From Pseudomonadota bacterium (GTDB lineage Bacteria > Pseudomonadota > Gammaproteobacteria > Halothiobacillales > Halothiobacillaceae): a DNA stretch of 64,000 nt. The stretch lies in assembly GCA_021801265.1 (NCBI GenBank), contig JAJYYE010000004.1:124001-188000 (forward strand), given 5' to 3'. Every line of letters starts with the position of its first letter. Within the stretch, counting starts at the first letter, position 1. Shown here piece by piece: positions 9,322 to 19,455 of this stretch. Position numbers and translations under genes: made by a program. The notes beneath the pieces were generated by a model, which was not told the origin of the DNA, made no database searches, and worked only from the letters and a program-made list of their open reading frames with translations.

Positions 9322-12279
9322 ATGACAATCCGGAACATCGTGAAAAAATACAGTAGATCGCCTGCTCAGGAATCTGTGGTTACCCAGGAACACCAAACAC
9401 AACCTGTGGCTTCAGAAAAGTTTTTCCCGATGGTGGGCATGGGCGCTTCCGCCGGCGGGCTGGAGGCTTTTGAACAATTTTTTAATGCTTTGCCTGCCGA
9501 TACCGGCATGGCGTTCATCCTTGTGCCGCATCTCGACCCCAGTCATGCGAGCTTGCTCACCGAAATATTGCAACGATCTACCGTTATACCCGTGCATGAA
9601 GCCACCGACCAAATGGCCGTGGAACCTAATCACGTATACATCGTCCCGCCCAATCGGGATATGGCGATTTTTCATGGGAATTTACAACTTTCACTGCCCG
9701 ACGTGCCGCACGGGCAGCGTATGCCGATTAATGCCTTTCTGCGCTCATTGGCAGGGGATCAGGGGGGGCGCGCCGTCGGGATTATTCTCTCCGGCACAGG
9801 AACAGACGGCTCACAAGGATTACGCGCCATCCTCGGCGCGGGTGGTTTTGTCTTGGTGCAGGAGCCGGGCACAGCCAAATACGACGGCATGCCAAACAGT
9901 GCCATTCAGGCGGGATATGCCAGCCGGGTATTGCCGCCGGGAGAAATGCCCGAGGCATTGTTGAAACTGCCATTTTCAGCAGCATCTCCAGGAAAACGTC
10001 CTGAGCCGGCCAATATCACCTCGGACATGAATCAAATTTTAATGGTGTTGCGCACAGCCACGGGGCACGATTTCTCGCTCTACAAAAAAAACACCATCAG
10101 CCGCCGCATCCTGCGACGTATGGCTCAGCATGAACTGAAAGATCTGGCTGTTTATACCCGCTATCTGAAAGAACATCCGATGGAGGTGCATATCCTGTTT
10201 AAGGAGCTATTGATTAATGTCACCAGTTTCTTTCGGGATTCGGAGGCTTTTGACACGTTTGAACAGGATATTTTGCCCGGGCTGCTTGAGGGCAAACCCG
10301 ACGGTTACCTATTCCGTGTTTGGGTGGTTGGCTGTGCCAGTGGTGAAGAAGCCTATTCCATCGCCATGCTGCTGCGAGGGTATATGGAGGAAACCGCTCG
10401 AGATTTCAACGTGCAGATTTATGCGACTGATCTGGACGAGGATGCAATTGCCGAGGCTCGCACCGGTTTATATTCCCCGAATATCACAGCGGATGTCTCG
10501 CCGAAACAGCTGAATCGGTTTTTTGTCCGCGAGGCAGCCGGTTATCGCATCAAGAAAATTATTCGCGAGATGGTGATTTTTGCGGTTCATAACGTCATTA
10601 AGGATCCCCCCTTCACCAAACTGGATTTACTGACCTGTCGTAACCTGATGATCTACCTTGAGCCTGAGCTCCAAAATCGACTGCTACCCAAATTTCATTA
10701 CGCCTTGAAGCCGGGCGGAGTATTATTTTTATCCCCCTCGGAAAGCATCGGTAACCACCCTGATTTATTTTTCGCCTTGAACCGCAAGTGGAAATTCTAC
10801 CGGGCGATTCACGGCAGCGGCACGGCCCGCAAGGGTATGGGTGGCAGTATGTCTTGGTCGATAGATGGCGGACCCAAAATCATGGAAGCACACGTGGACA
10901 CAGTGGAAAAGACCGATTTTGCCGAAATCGCACGGCGCGCACTGCTGCAATCCTATGCCCCCGCATCGGTGGTGACTGATCTTAAGGGCAACATTGTGTT
11001 TGTGTATGGTGAAACCGGAAAATATCTGCGCCCTGCCCCCGGTCAGGCCAGTCTGAATGTGACTGATATGGCGCGCGAAGGCTTGCAGCAGGAATTACGC
11101 AACGCCCTGCACGCTGTCGAGTCCATGCCGGTTCTGGATCACGAGGTCATGGTTAAGACAGATGGCGATTTTCAGGCTGTTCGGATGAGTGTGCGTCGCT
11201 TACCGCTGTCCGATGATGGGCTCTTGCTCATCAGCTTTCAGGATTTACCCAATCCCGCAGCAACCAAACAGCGTAAGCAGCGCGTTACGCCCCGAATCAG
11301 TGAACTGGAGCGGGCGCTGGCCCTGACCAAGGAAAATCTGCATGCGACCATCGAAGCGCAGCAGGCATCCAACGAGGAGCTCAAGTCGACCAACGAAGAA
11401 TTGCAATCCACCAACGAAGAGCTGCAATCCACCAATGAGGAACTGGAAACCTCCAAAGAAGAACTGCAATCGGTGAACGAAGAGCTCATCATGGTCAATG
11501 CCGAGCTTCAGTCCAAAATCGAGCAACTGGTCATCATGCAGAATGATATGAAAAATCTGCTCGATAACATCCACGTCGGCACAGTTTTTCTCGACCAAAA
11601 TCTCCTTATTCGCCGCTTTACGCGTGAGGCGGAATTGGTGTATCGCCTGGTTGCGGCCGACGTGGGGCGGCCCTTGGCGGACATCAAATCGAATATTGAG
11701 GGCGAGGATCTGCTGACCGAAGCGCAAGTCGTGCTCGATAGCCTCGTTCCCCGCGAACATGAGGTTCACACCCCTGGCGGCACTTGGTATCTGGCCCGTA
11801 TTCAGCCCTACCGAACGCTGAATAACGTGATTGATGGCGTGGTGATGACCTTCACCGACATCAGCCAGCGCGTTGCGGCCGAACAAGCGGTGCAAAAGGC
11901 GCGGGTATTTGCCGAGGCCATTGTCGATACGATTCGGGAACCATTGCTCGTCTTGGATAGCGCCCTATGCGTGGTGTCCGCCAGCCGCACCTTCTATCAG
12001 CGCTTTGCGACAACTCCGGCTAAAACCATCGGCAGTCCGCTGTATGAACTGGCCGAGCATCGGTGGAACATTCCTAAACTACGTGAGCTGCTGGCAGATG
12101 TTCTGTCGAAGGATCAAACCCTGGAAAGTTATACCGTGGCAAGCGATACCGTGACGGAAGGTGCTGCCGCTGTCGAACCACGCCGACTTATTCTGAATGC
12201 CCGCCGCGTTATCGATCGGGATGATGGCGCCCCACTGCTCCTGCTGGCAATGGAGGAATTTCAGGGTGAAACTCATTAA
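9322..12279 (+). CDS. CheB-CheR-PAS fusion signalling protein without kinase domain
   Basis: About 985 residues from the ATG at 9322; an upstream in-frame start at 9253 is possible and ribosome sites are weak for both. Domains in order: CheB methylesterase (GASAGG, LVPHLDPSH, SGTGTDGSQG give the Ser-His-Asp triad); CheR methyltransferase (ISRRILRRM, NVTSFFRD, GCASGEEAYSIAM SAM site, TCRNLMIY); a region with PAS-like features; a long coiled coil of NEELQST heptads; then one or two PAS domains to the end. Related proteins often continue into a histidine kinase, but this one stops after PAS. The FixL/FixJ-like pair downstream could take its signal. No chemoreceptor or other che genes are in the window. 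Confidence 0.9.
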   Translation: MTIRNIVKKYSRSPAQESVVTQEHQTQPVASEKFFPMVGMGASAGGLEAFEQFFNALPADTGMAFILVPHLDPSHASLLTEILQRSTVIPVHEATDQMAVEPNHVYIVPPNRDMAIFHGNLQLSLPDVPHGQRMPINAFLRSLAGDQGGRAVGIILSGTGTDGSQGLRAILGAGGFVLVQEPGTAKYDGMPNSAIQAGYASRVLPPGEMPEALLKLPFSAASPGKRPEPANITSDMNQILMVLRTATGHDFSLYKKNTISRRILRRMAQHELKDLAVYTRYLKEHPMEVHILFKELLINVTSFFRDSEAFDTFEQDILPGLLEGKPDGYLFRVWVVGCASGEEAYSIAMLLRGYMEETARDFNVQIYATDLDEDAIAEARTGLYSPNITADVSPKQLNRFFVREAAGYRIKKIIREMVIFAVHNVIKDPPFTKLDLLTCRNLMIYLEPELQNRLLPKFHYALKPGGVLFLSPSESIGNHPDLFFALNRKWKFYRAIHGSGTARKGMGGSMSWSIDGGPKIMEAHVDTVEKTDFAEIARRALLQSYAPASVVTDLKGNIVFVYGETGKYLRPAPGQASLNVTDMAREGLQQELRNALHAVESMPVLDHEVMVKTDGDFQAVRMSVRRLPLSDDGLLLISFQDLPNPAATKQRKQRVTPRISELERALALTKENLHATIEAQQASNEELKSTNEELQSTNEELQSTNEELETSKEELQSVNEELIMVNAELQSKIEQLVIMQNDMKNLLDNIHVGTVFLDQNLLIRRFTREAELVYRLVAADVGRPLADIKSNIEGEDLLTEAQVVLDSLVPREHEVHTPGGTWYLARIQPYRTLNNVIDGVVMTFTDISQRVAAEQAVQKARVFAEAIVDTIREPLLVLDSALCVVSASRTFYQRFATTPAKTIGSPLYELAEHRWNIPKLRELLADVLSKDQTLESYTVASDTVTEGAAAVEPRRLILNARRVIDRDDGAPLLLLAMEEFQGETH
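11371..11487 (+). repeat. 21-bp heptad repeats coding a coiled coil
   Basis: Units of 21 bases starting at 11371, 11392, 11413, 11434 and 11455, plus a partial unit at 11476, code NEELKST, NEELQST, NEELQST, NEELETS, KEELQSV, NEEL. This is the signalling coiled coil between the CheR half and the C-terminal PAS part of the fusion protein. The regular heptads fit a parallel helical linker. Confidence 0.9.
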
Positions 12280-12466
12280 AATCCAAAAAATATGGCAGAA
12301 ATAGGCGAAAAATTGCAGTTTACACAGCGTAAATGAGGATTTTTTATCGCCGCATTGCCGACCGCAATAGTTTTTCACCAGCCGGTTAATTCTCAATTAT
12401 TCGGCTTAGGCGTGTTGATTTGCTCATATGATGATACGAGCGAGCCGATCTCACCAAGGAGAGGTT

Positions 12467-14479
12467 ATGACCGAGGATAATACCAAACTGCGCGATCAGG
12501 CGGAGTACGAACTGACGGCCAAGCCGCCCATAGCCAAGCCGATCCCGCCTGAAAAACTCCTGCACGAACTCCATGTGTACCAGATAGAACTGGAGATGCA
12601 AAACGAGACGTTGCATCAGTCACAAATCGCCTTGGAAGAATCCCGTGATCGCTATGTCGATCTGTATGAATTCGCGCCGGTGGGTTATCTCAGTTTGACG
12701 CCTGATGGCTTGATCGCGGAGGCGAATCTGACCGCTACAACCGGCCTAGGGATTGATCGAATCAAGCTTCTACAGCGTCGATTTTCCCAGTTTGTTGCAC
12801 CAGAAGATCGGGAACTTTGGGAGTACGCATTTGTTTCCTTGATGAATTCTTCACAGCCAAAAATTCTGGAACTTGCACTTCGGCGGGAAGACAGAACGGT
12901 CATGGATGTCCGCCTTCACTGTACGCGTCGGGACCGGGATGAAACCCATCCCGTGCTACGTATCGCGTTCTCCGATATTACTGAGTTCAAAGCCGCCGAT
13001 AAGCAACTCCGAAAACTGTCCTTGGCGGTTGAGCAAAGCCCCATCAGTATCATGATCACCAATACCACTGGGGTGATTGAATTTGTAAATCCTGCCTGCT
13101 GTTTGAACTCTGGATACGCTGCCGCAGAGTTGATCGGCCAAAATCCTCGATTACTCCAATCCGGGCTTACGCCCACAGCAACCTATCAAGCACTGCGAAA
13201 TTCCTTGACTGCAGGCAAGGTCTGGCAGGGTCAATTCATCAATCGGCACAAGGATGGCAGCCTCTATACGGATGCCGCCACCATCTCTCCTCTCCGTCAG
13301 ACCAACGGCCAGATCACGCACTACGTGTCGGTGCAGGAAAATATTACGCCACTCAAGCAAGCCATGGACGAATTGGTGATTGCCGGAAATCGGCTCCGCT
13401 TGGCACAAACATCGACGGGGCTCGGTGTCTATGATCGAAACCTCGTCAACCGAACAATAGACTGGGACACTCGGGCACGTGAAATCTTTGGCGTTGAATT
13501 AAATGAAGTGATTACGCATCAAAAATTCATGGAGATTGTGCATCCGGATGATCGCAAGGCGACTCAAGCGGCTTTTGATCATGCACTGGCCTCAATCGAC
13601 ACGGGATCTTACCAAATTCCCTATCGCATCATTAACCGTAAAGACAAAAAAATTCATTACATAGAGGCTGATGGTAAGGTTTTTTTCGACGCGGGAAAGC
13701 CCATTCGGCTCGTGGGTGTTGTGCGGGATGTGACTGATAGCAAGCAATTGGAGCAGGAGCTGAAAGCGCAGCGCAATGCGATGGGCCTGCTGATTAATCG
13801 ACAGGTCGCCTCTCAAACGGCTGCCGCCATTGCGCATGAGATTAATCAGCCGTTGGCCTCAATTTCCGCCTACAGCGAAGCCGCATTGCAGATGCTAAAG
13901 AGTGGCAACCAAAATCCAGAAAAGCTGGAGCATGCTCTCCAGTCTGCGGTGGCACAATCCCAGCGCGCTGGCCGCTCTCTCCATGAATTACTGGAGTTTC
14001 TGCATCAAGGCGACATCGCACTGGAGCCCGTTGATCTCAACGAGGTCGTGTGTGATGCCCTTGCCGCTGCCGAGGAAAGCGGCTGTGATGGATTTTCTCC
14101 AAAAATTGAATTATCACCAGATATTCAACCCGTCCTGTCAAATTATCTCCAGTTACAAAAGGTTTTGATCAACCTGTTTTGTAACAGCGCTGAAGCCATG
14201 CATGCGGCTGGAATTCAAAGGGGTGAGATCACCATCAGGATTCAAACGATTGCCGGGAAAAAAATGGCGCTCACGACCATTCAGGATAGTGGCCCCGGAC
14301 TCGATGCAGCGTCGGCACAGCGGATTTTTGAGCCGTTTTTCACCACCAAATCCAAAGGGGTCGGGTTGGGGCTGGCAATCAGTCGCGCCCTCATTGAGGC
14401 ACAGGGTGGGCAACTCTGGGTTGATGCATCGGCGGATTCTGGTGCCGTGTTTCACTTTACGTTACCTTATTGCTCATGA
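12467..14479 (+). CDS. Multi-PAS sensor histidine kinase (FixL-like)
   Basis: About 670 residues. The ATG at 12467 has AAGGAGAGG six bases before it, so the longer frame from 12428 is not used. No membrane helices are evident, so it is a cytoplasmic sensor. There are three PAS/PAC units (beginning near YVDLYEFAPVGYL, AVEQSPISIMITN and LAQTSTGLGVYDR), then a HisKA H-box (IAHEINQPLASISAY), N-box (NLFCNSAEAM), G1 (DSGPGLD) and FEPFFTTK with GVGLGLAIS. The H-box and kinase core match the FixL/DctB class. A haem-binding PAS cannot be confirmed by eye. Stop and start of the FixJ-like gene overlap as ATGA, so the pair is coupled. Confidence 0.93.
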   Translation: MTEDNTKLRDQAEYELTAKPPIAKPIPPEKLLHELHVYQIELEMQNETLHQSQIALEESRDRYVDLYEFAPVGYLSLTPDGLIAEANLTATTGLGIDRIKLLQRRFSQFVAPEDRELWEYAFVSLMNSSQPKILELALRREDRTVMDVRLHCTRRDRDETHPVLRIAFSDITEFKAADKQLRKLSLAVEQSPISIMITNTTGVIEFVNPACCLNSGYAAAELIGQNPRLLQSGLTPTATYQALRNSLTAGKVWQGQFINRHKDGSLYTDAATISPLRQTNGQITHYVSVQENITPLKQAMDELVIAGNRLRLAQTSTGLGVYDRNLVNRTIDWDTRAREIFGVELNEVITHQKFMEIVHPDDRKATQAAFDHALASIDTGSYQIPYRIINRKDKKIHYIEADGKVFFDAGKPIRLVGVVRDVTDSKQLEQELKAQRNAMGLLINRQVASQTAAAIAHEINQPLASISAYSEAALQMLKSGNQNPEKLEHALQSAVAQSQRAGRSLHELLEFLHQGDIALEPVDLNEVVCDALAAAEESGCDGFSPKIELSPDIQPVLSNYLQLQKVLINLFCNSAEAMHAAGIQRGEITIRIQTIAGKKMALTTIQDSGPGLDAASAQRIFEPFFTTKSKGVGLGLAISRALIEAQGGQLWVDASADSGAVFHFTLPYCS

Positions 14480-15099
14480 AGCACTCAGAAACCGTCTTTG
14501 TAGTCGATGATGATCCCGGGATTCGGGATTCGCTCTCCCTGCTGCTTGAGCAGCAGGACATTACCGTAAAGGTGTTCGATAGTGCGTCGGCTTTTCTCGC
14601 CGTGGTCGGTCAACCGGAACCGCGCAGTTGCGCCATTATTGATATCCGTATGCCGGATATGAATGGCCTAGCGTTGCAGGCTGAATTGACGCTGCGGGGG
14701 GTTTCTTTGCCAATAATCTTCCTGACTGGTCATGGCGATATCCCCATGAGCGTCCGCGCAATCAAGGGCGGCGCGATCAATTTCCTCACCAAACCAGTCA
14801 CCGGTCATACCTTGCTTGAAAGTGTGTATGTTGCTCTGCTCGAAAGTGATCGGCTGAATTCCCAATTGGAGGTCAATCACTCGGCTCAGGCCTGCTTGCA
14901 ACTCCTTACGGATCGGGAACGGGAAGTTATGGTGTTAACGATTGAAGGACAGACCAACAAGGACATTGGCCGCCGTTTGGGCATAAGCCATCGAACCGTG
15001 GAAATCCACCGTTCCCACGTCATGCATAAAACCGGGGCGAAGACGTTACCGGATCTGATCCGAATTGCTGCCGAAGCGGGAAATTCAGCTCAGCATTAA
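14476..15099 (+). CDS. FixJ-family response regulator
   Basis: 207-residue two-domain regulator: receiver domain (VVDDDPGIRDSL acidic pocket, phospho-acceptor in DIRMPDMNG, LTGHGD, conserved Lys in LTKPV) and a C-terminal LuxR-type HTH (LTDREREVMVLTIEGQTNKD, then GISHRTVEIHRSHV). The start overlaps the kinase stop by ATGA. It is the expected partner of the FixL-like kinase. Likely targets are nearby stress genes (glgX, cfa, hsp20 region), but no operator could be read, so that link is inference. Confidence 0.95.
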   Translation: MKHSETVFVVDDDPGIRDSLSLLLEQQDITVKVFDSASAFLAVVGQPEPRSCAIIDIRMPDMNGLALQAELTLRGVSLPIIFLTGHGDIPMSVRAIKGGAINFLTKPVTGHTLLESVYVALLESDRLNSQLEVNHSAQACLQLLTDREREVMVLTIEGQTNKDIGRRLGISHRTVEIHRSHVMHKTGAKTLPDLIRIAAEAGNSAQH

Positions 15100-15279
15100 T
15101 GCAACGACTTGAACGAGAAAACTGTTTTGCCGATGCCCATCGCCGCTTGAGCTGAAAACGAACACCCGGGAGATCGAACCAACCACCCCGTTTAACTTGG
15201 ATACGACCCAAATGGGGTAGCTGTATTCTCGCACCGGCGTTATCAGGCAGGCAGTTCATCTGTTTGTGCAGGCGGACTG

Positions 15280-15301
15280 ATCAGGGCAAACCCTGATTTT
15301 T
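15280..15301 (+). terminator. Terminator between fixJ-like gene and glgX
   Basis: Stem ATCAGGG / CCCTGAT with loop CAAA, then TTTT. It lies in the 309-base gap 15100-15408, which otherwise shows only a short tandem repeat CCAGGTAAAT (about 15377-15396) just before the glgX ribosome site. Confidence 0.75.
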
Positions 15302-15408
15302 GCTGAGGTAAAACTGCATCAGGACACGGACTGGGTTCAGAACCCGAATGAATGGCGTATGACGTGATCCTACCGCCCAGGTAAATCCAGGTAAATAGGG
15401 GTTAAAAG

Positions 15409-17556
15409 ATGAACGCACCTGAACGCGAACTCACTGATTATTTGGCCGATATGTCCGAGCATGCCGAAATTCGAACAGGTGTGCCTTTACCTTTGGGTAC
15501 GAATGAATCGGGGGGCGGGGTTAATTTTGCCTTGTTTAGCCGTCATGCAAGCCGCGTCCGGCTGGAGTTGTTCGCGCATCCTGAAGATGCAAAACCCGCC
15601 CGCTTGATTGATTTTGATCCTGCGCGCAACCGCACCGGCGATGTCTGGCATGTGTGGGTTGCCAATATTCATCCCGGTCAGCTCTATGCCTATCGGGTGG
15701 ATGGACCCTACGAACCGGATAAAGGCCATCGCTTCAATTTCAACAAGCTGCTCCTTGATCCTTTTGCAACAGCAATCACCCCGCTGCCCAACTGGGATTT
15801 CAACGCGGCACGGGGCTATGATCCGCAGGAAACGGGACAGGATGGACTCTGCTCGAAAACAGATGATGCCGGTGCCATGCCCAAGTGTGTGTTCACCCAT
15901 GAGCAGTTTCATTGGCATGACGATCAACCGCCCAGGCATCCCTGGTCAAAGACGGTCATTTATGAACTGCACGTCCGAGGATTTACGATTCACCCCAGTT
16001 CTGGGGTCGAACATCCCGGTACCTATCGGGGGTTGATGGAAAAGATTCCATATCTTAAAGAACTGGGTGTGACGGCTGTCGAACTCATGCCGATTCACGA
16101 GTTCAACGACGATCATGTCTTGGGTTTCAACCCGAAAACCGGCAAGCCGCTGACCAATTTCTGGGGCTACGATCCTGTTTCGTTCTTCGCGCCGAAAGCC
16201 TCGTTTAGCAGTGCGGGCGGTTTAGGTCAGCAGAAACTGGAATGCCGAGAGATGGTGCGGGCGTTGCATCATGCTGGCATCGAAGTCATTCTGGATGTCG
16301 TATTCAATCACACGGCGGAGGGCAGTGAGTGGGGGCCCACCCTGTGTTTTCGCGGGATTGATAACGTCATTTTTTACCTATTGGCCCAGGACCCGCGTCA
16401 CTATCGGGATTACACTGGCACCGGCAATACCATCAATGCCAATCATCCGGTGGTGCGGGATCTTATTCTGTCTGCCCTGCGCTATTGGGTCGTTGAGATG
16501 CATGTGGATGGTTTCCGGTTTGATTTGGCGTCCGTGCTTGGGCGCGATGGCAGCGGTCAATTACAAGCCAACGCCCCGCTCCTGGCCCGAATCGCCGAAG
16601 ACCCGATTCTCAGAGAGGTGAAAATTATTGCCGAGGCCTGGGATGCGGCCGGTGCCTATGAAGTGGGCAGTTTTTCAGAGCGCCGCTGGGCTGAGTGGAA
16701 TGGCCGTTATCGAGATGATGTGCGGCGTTTTTGGCGCGGCGATGACGGAATGCGGGGTTTGTTCGCCAGCCGCATCTGTGGCAGTGCCGATATCTACACC
16801 CACTCGGGCAAGGGCCCGGAAGGCAGCATCAACTTCCTGACCTGTCACGATGGCTTTACCCTCAATGATCTGGTGAGCTACCGGGATAAGCACAATGTCG
16901 CCAATGGTGAAAATAACCAGGACGGTACAAACGCAAACTTCAGTACGAACCATGGCGTCGAGGGGGACACTTTGGACGCCGGCATTGAGGCTATCCGAAA
17001 AACCCAGATCAAAAACTTCCTGCTGACACTCCTGATTTCGCGCGGCGTACCCATGATACTCGGTGGCGATGAGTTCCGGCGCACGCAAGGCGGCAACAAC
17101 AATGCTTACTGCCAGGACAATGAAACCAGCTGGGTCGACTGGCAATGCCGTGAACAACACAAGGAAATCCACCGGTTCACCCTCGGCATGCTTGCTTTTC
17201 GTCGTGACCATCCGGTTTTGACCAGGGAACAATTCTACACAGACGCAGATATTCACTGGTTTGGTGCGCAAGGTGAATTGCCAAACTGGGGCGAACCAAA
17301 AGAGAAATTTCTGGCCTGTCTTATCCCTGAAAATGATCAGGGCTCACTTTATCTGGCGTTCAATGCCGGCACCAAGGATGTCCATTTCCCCCTGCCCGCT
17401 ACCGCGCCCGGGCTTCATTGGTATCTCGCGGCAGATACAGCCCAAACAGCCCCTCTGGATTATTTCAAAGCAGGCGAGGAGCCCCTTTGGGCCCACTCGA
17501 AAACTTACCCATTAAGGGCGCATTCAAGTGTCATACTATTGGCTCAACGCAGATAA
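15409..17556 (+). CDS. glgX: Glycogen debranching enzyme GlgX
   Basis: 715-residue GH13 isoamylase/debranching enzyme that hydrolyses alpha-1,6 branches of glycogen after phosphorylase trimming. An N-terminal CBM48-like domain (VPLPLGTNESGGGVNFALFS) precedes the catalytic barrel: DVVFNHTAEG, GFRFDLASVLG (nucleophile Asp), IIAEAWDAAG (acid/base Glu) and FLTCHDGFTLNDLVSY. The start has AGGGG before it. No other glycogen genes are adjacent; it heads a run of stress genes, which fits use of stored glycogen in starvation or oxygen limitation. Confidence 0.96.
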   Translation: MNAPERELTDYLADMSEHAEIRTGVPLPLGTNESGGGVNFALFSRHASRVRLELFAHPEDAKPARLIDFDPARNRTGDVWHVWVANIHPGQLYAYRVDGPYEPDKGHRFNFNKLLLDPFATAITPLPNWDFNAARGYDPQETGQDGLCSKTDDAGAMPKCVFTHEQFHWHDDQPPRHPWSKTVIYELHVRGFTIHPSSGVEHPGTYRGLMEKIPYLKELGVTAVELMPIHEFNDDHVLGFNPKTGKPLTNFWGYDPVSFFAPKASFSSAGGLGQQKLECREMVRALHHAGIEVILDVVFNHTAEGSEWGPTLCFRGIDNVIFYLLAQDPRHYRDYTGTGNTINANHPVVRDLILSALRYWVVEMHVDGFRFDLASVLGRDGSGQLQANAPLLARIAEDPILREVKIIAEAWDAAGAYEVGSFSERRWAEWNGRYRDDVRRFWRGDDGMRGLFASRICGSADIYTHSGKGPEGSINFLTCHDGFTLNDLVSYRDKHNVANGENNQDGTNANFSTNHGVEGDTLDAGIEAIRKTQIKNFLLTLLISRGVPMILGGDEFRRTQGGNNNAYCQDNETSWVDWQCREQHKEIHRFTLGMLAFRRDHPVLTREQFYTDADIHWFGAQGELPNWGEPKEKFLACLIPENDQGSLYLAFNAGTKDVHFPLPATAPGLHWYLAADTAQTAPLDYFKAGEEPLWAHSKTYPLRAHSSVILLAQRR

Positions 17557-17616
17557 TGCCGGGAACAGGTCCATTTTTGAATGCCCCAGATAAACCCTGA
17601 TGAGGAGAACTTTATA

Positions 17617-17928
17617 ATGGTTACATTTACATGCCGAGCCGATGCCAGTATCACGATGTCTGAGAAGGATGCGTTTTCCATGCTGGAAATAATGGGACAA
17701 GACACGATCGTACCGGGCTCTATTTTGGAGGCGGATGTGCCGGAAGCATTTCATCGATTAGAAGCCGCAATTGATGCCAGAAACTCAGCAAATCCTGTGA
17801 AAGAAAGCGCTGAAAAAGACATCCTGAAAGGTACTGTGCACCTGGCACAAGCGCTTGTCGATTTGTTTGCGGCTGCGGTAAAAAATCAATGCAATGTCAC
17901 TTGGTTCGAGTCCTCCAGTTTAATTTGA
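17617..17928 (+). CDS. DUF1840 family protein
   Basis: 103 residues from the ATG at 17617, which has GAGGAG before it. The sequence begins MVTFTCRADASITM and continues through MLEIMGQ and VPGSILEADVPEAFHRLEAA, the pattern of DUF1840. Function unknown. It sits 60 bases after glgX and may be co-transcribed with it. Confidence 0.8.
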   Translation: MVTFTCRADASITMSEKDAFSMLEIMGQDTIVPGSILEADVPEAFHRLEAAIDARNSANPVKESAEKDILKGTVHLAQALVDLFAAAVKNQCNVTWFESSSLI

Positions 17929-18101
17929 ACTACCGATGATTCTGGCCGAAGTCGCCCTGGCGCGAATACGGTTGGTCGCCTCTAGGCCAAGTGGCATGGG
18001 CTCGCGGTTGCTCAAAGTATGGCAATTGCCCGTATTCCCCAGTGTCTTGATGAGTCCGATGCATTCGCAACAGGTTTTACAACACGGGTTGGAGCGTAAT
18101 C

Positions 18102-18545
18102 ATGTATCAAAATATGCTTGTTGCCGTCGATGGCAGTCATACCTCTGAAATCGCCTTAAAAGAAGCAATCAAGCTGTGCAAGGCGCTTCAAGGACGGCTG
18201 CGAATTCTTCATGCCGTGGAAATCCAGTTCAATTGGGAGGGCACCTATGCTGATCCCTCTACATTATGGGACGCGATGATTCGGGATGGGGCGGACGTTT
18301 TGCGCAAGGCTGGCGCCACGGCGGCGGCGGCGGGCGTGTCGGCCGAAACGAAGTTGATCAAAATCGAAAATATAGGACGCCGAATACAGGATGTCGTTGA
18401 AGAAGAAGCGCACACGTGGCCTGCAGATTTAATCGTGATCGGGACGCATGGGCGCAGGGGAATCAATCGTATATTTATGGGAAGTGTGGCCGAAGGCGTT
18501 ATACGGATAGCAACCAAACCGGTATTGCTGATTCGAGGTGAGTAA
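18102..18545 (+). CDS. Universal stress protein (UspA family)
   Basis: 147-residue single Usp domain. N-terminal MLVAVDGSHTSEIAL and the C-terminal ATP-binding signature G-T-H-G-R-R-G with MGSVAEGVI and PVLLIRGE are intact, so it should be of the ATP-binding type. GGAGCG precedes the ATG. It belongs to the stress gene run downstream of glgX. Confidence 0.95.
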   Translation: MYQNMLVAVDGSHTSEIALKEAIKLCKALQGRLRILHAVEIQFNWEGTYADPSTLWDAMIRDGADVLRKAGATAAAAGVSAETKLIKIENIGRRIQDVVEEEAHTWPADLIVIGTHGRRGINRIFMGSVAEGVIRIATKPVLLIRGE

Positions 18546-18636
18546 TGCGGCAATCTCCCTTTTTTAGTGGGCGACAGGCTGCCAGGCTACCCTGGTATTG
18601 ATCAGGGTCACATTTTCGGCTATTCCATGAGTTATT

Positions 18637-19422
18637 GTGGGGAATTATCTGTATTCACTCCGTAGAGCATTACAGCGCTGGCGTATGCGCCAATTGCTTA
18701 AACACCATCCCATTCCTCACCCACTCTGGCACGAAGTCACCGCGCGTATTTGGGCATTACATGATCTGGACGCCGTGCAAATGGTGCATCTGTACGAATT
18801 AACGACGTGGTTCCTGGCGCAAAAAGCCATCACAGGGGCGCGAGGTCTAGTGGTGACGCCATCCATGAAAGTAGCAGTGGCAACGCAGGCCTGTTTGCTT
18901 ATTCTGAACTTGGGCACGTCCTATTTCGATGGATGGGGCGAAGTGATCCTGTACCCGGGCGCATTTCGGGTGCAACACGATCAGCCCGATGCCCTTGGTT
19001 TAATTCACCATGAGGCCAACAGGTTAAGTGGCGAATCCTGGTTGCACGGGCCGGTAATTTTGTCTTGGGATGAAGTGGAGCGCGATATTTTTCATCATCA
19101 GGCTGGCCACAACGTCGTGATCCACGAATTTGCGCATAAATTGGACGGATTAAATGGCGCCATGAATGGAATGCCCCCGCTCCACCGTGGCATGAACCGA
19201 AAAAACTGGACTGAAGCCCTGACCCATGCCTACGAGGCGCTTGGCCATCAGATAGCGACAGGCAAATCCCCATTTTTGAACCCTTACGCCGCCACGGACC
19301 CTGCTGAGTTTTTTGCGGTCATCAGTGAGTACTTTTTTACCGCACCGAGCGTGCTGCAATCCTGCTGTCCCAATGTGGTCAAACAGCTATCGCTTTTTTA
19401 TCGACCGCCGACACACTCTTGA
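18637..19422 (+). CDS. mtfA: MtfA-family zinc metallopeptidase
   Basis: 261 residues with the M90 peptidase signature VVIHEFAHKLDGLNG (HExxH) and a downstream Glu in AEFFAVISEYFF. In E. coli MtfA binds the Mlc repressor and has Zn-dependent aminopeptidase activity; whether this one touches sugar regulation is unknown, though glgX is close by. The only available start is GTG at 18637 with a poor ribosome site, so the N-terminus is uncertain. Confidence 0.88.
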   Translation: MGNYLYSLRRALQRWRMRQLLKHHPIPHPLWHEVTARIWALHDLDAVQMVHLYELTTWFLAQKAITGARGLVVTPSMKVAVATQACLLILNLGTSYFDGWGEVILYPGAFRVQHDQPDALGLIHHEANRLSGESWLHGPVILSWDEVERDIFHHQAGHNVVIHEFAHKLDGLNGAMNGMPPLHRGMNRKNWTEALTHAYEALGHQIATGKSPFLNPYAATDPAEFFAVISEYFFTAPSVLQSCCPNVVKQLSLFYRPPTHS

Positions 19423-19455
19423 GTTGTTGATCGATAAAAGCCCGTCTGAACCAAT

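Noticed and set aside
11371-11487. Regular 21-bp repeats as a possible CRISPR or minisatellite
   Set aside because: No spacers; units are in frame and code a coiled coil.
11245-11895. 216-residue - strand frame opposite the CheB-CheR-PAS coiled coil
   Set aside because: Produced by the heptad repeat composition; low-complexity product.
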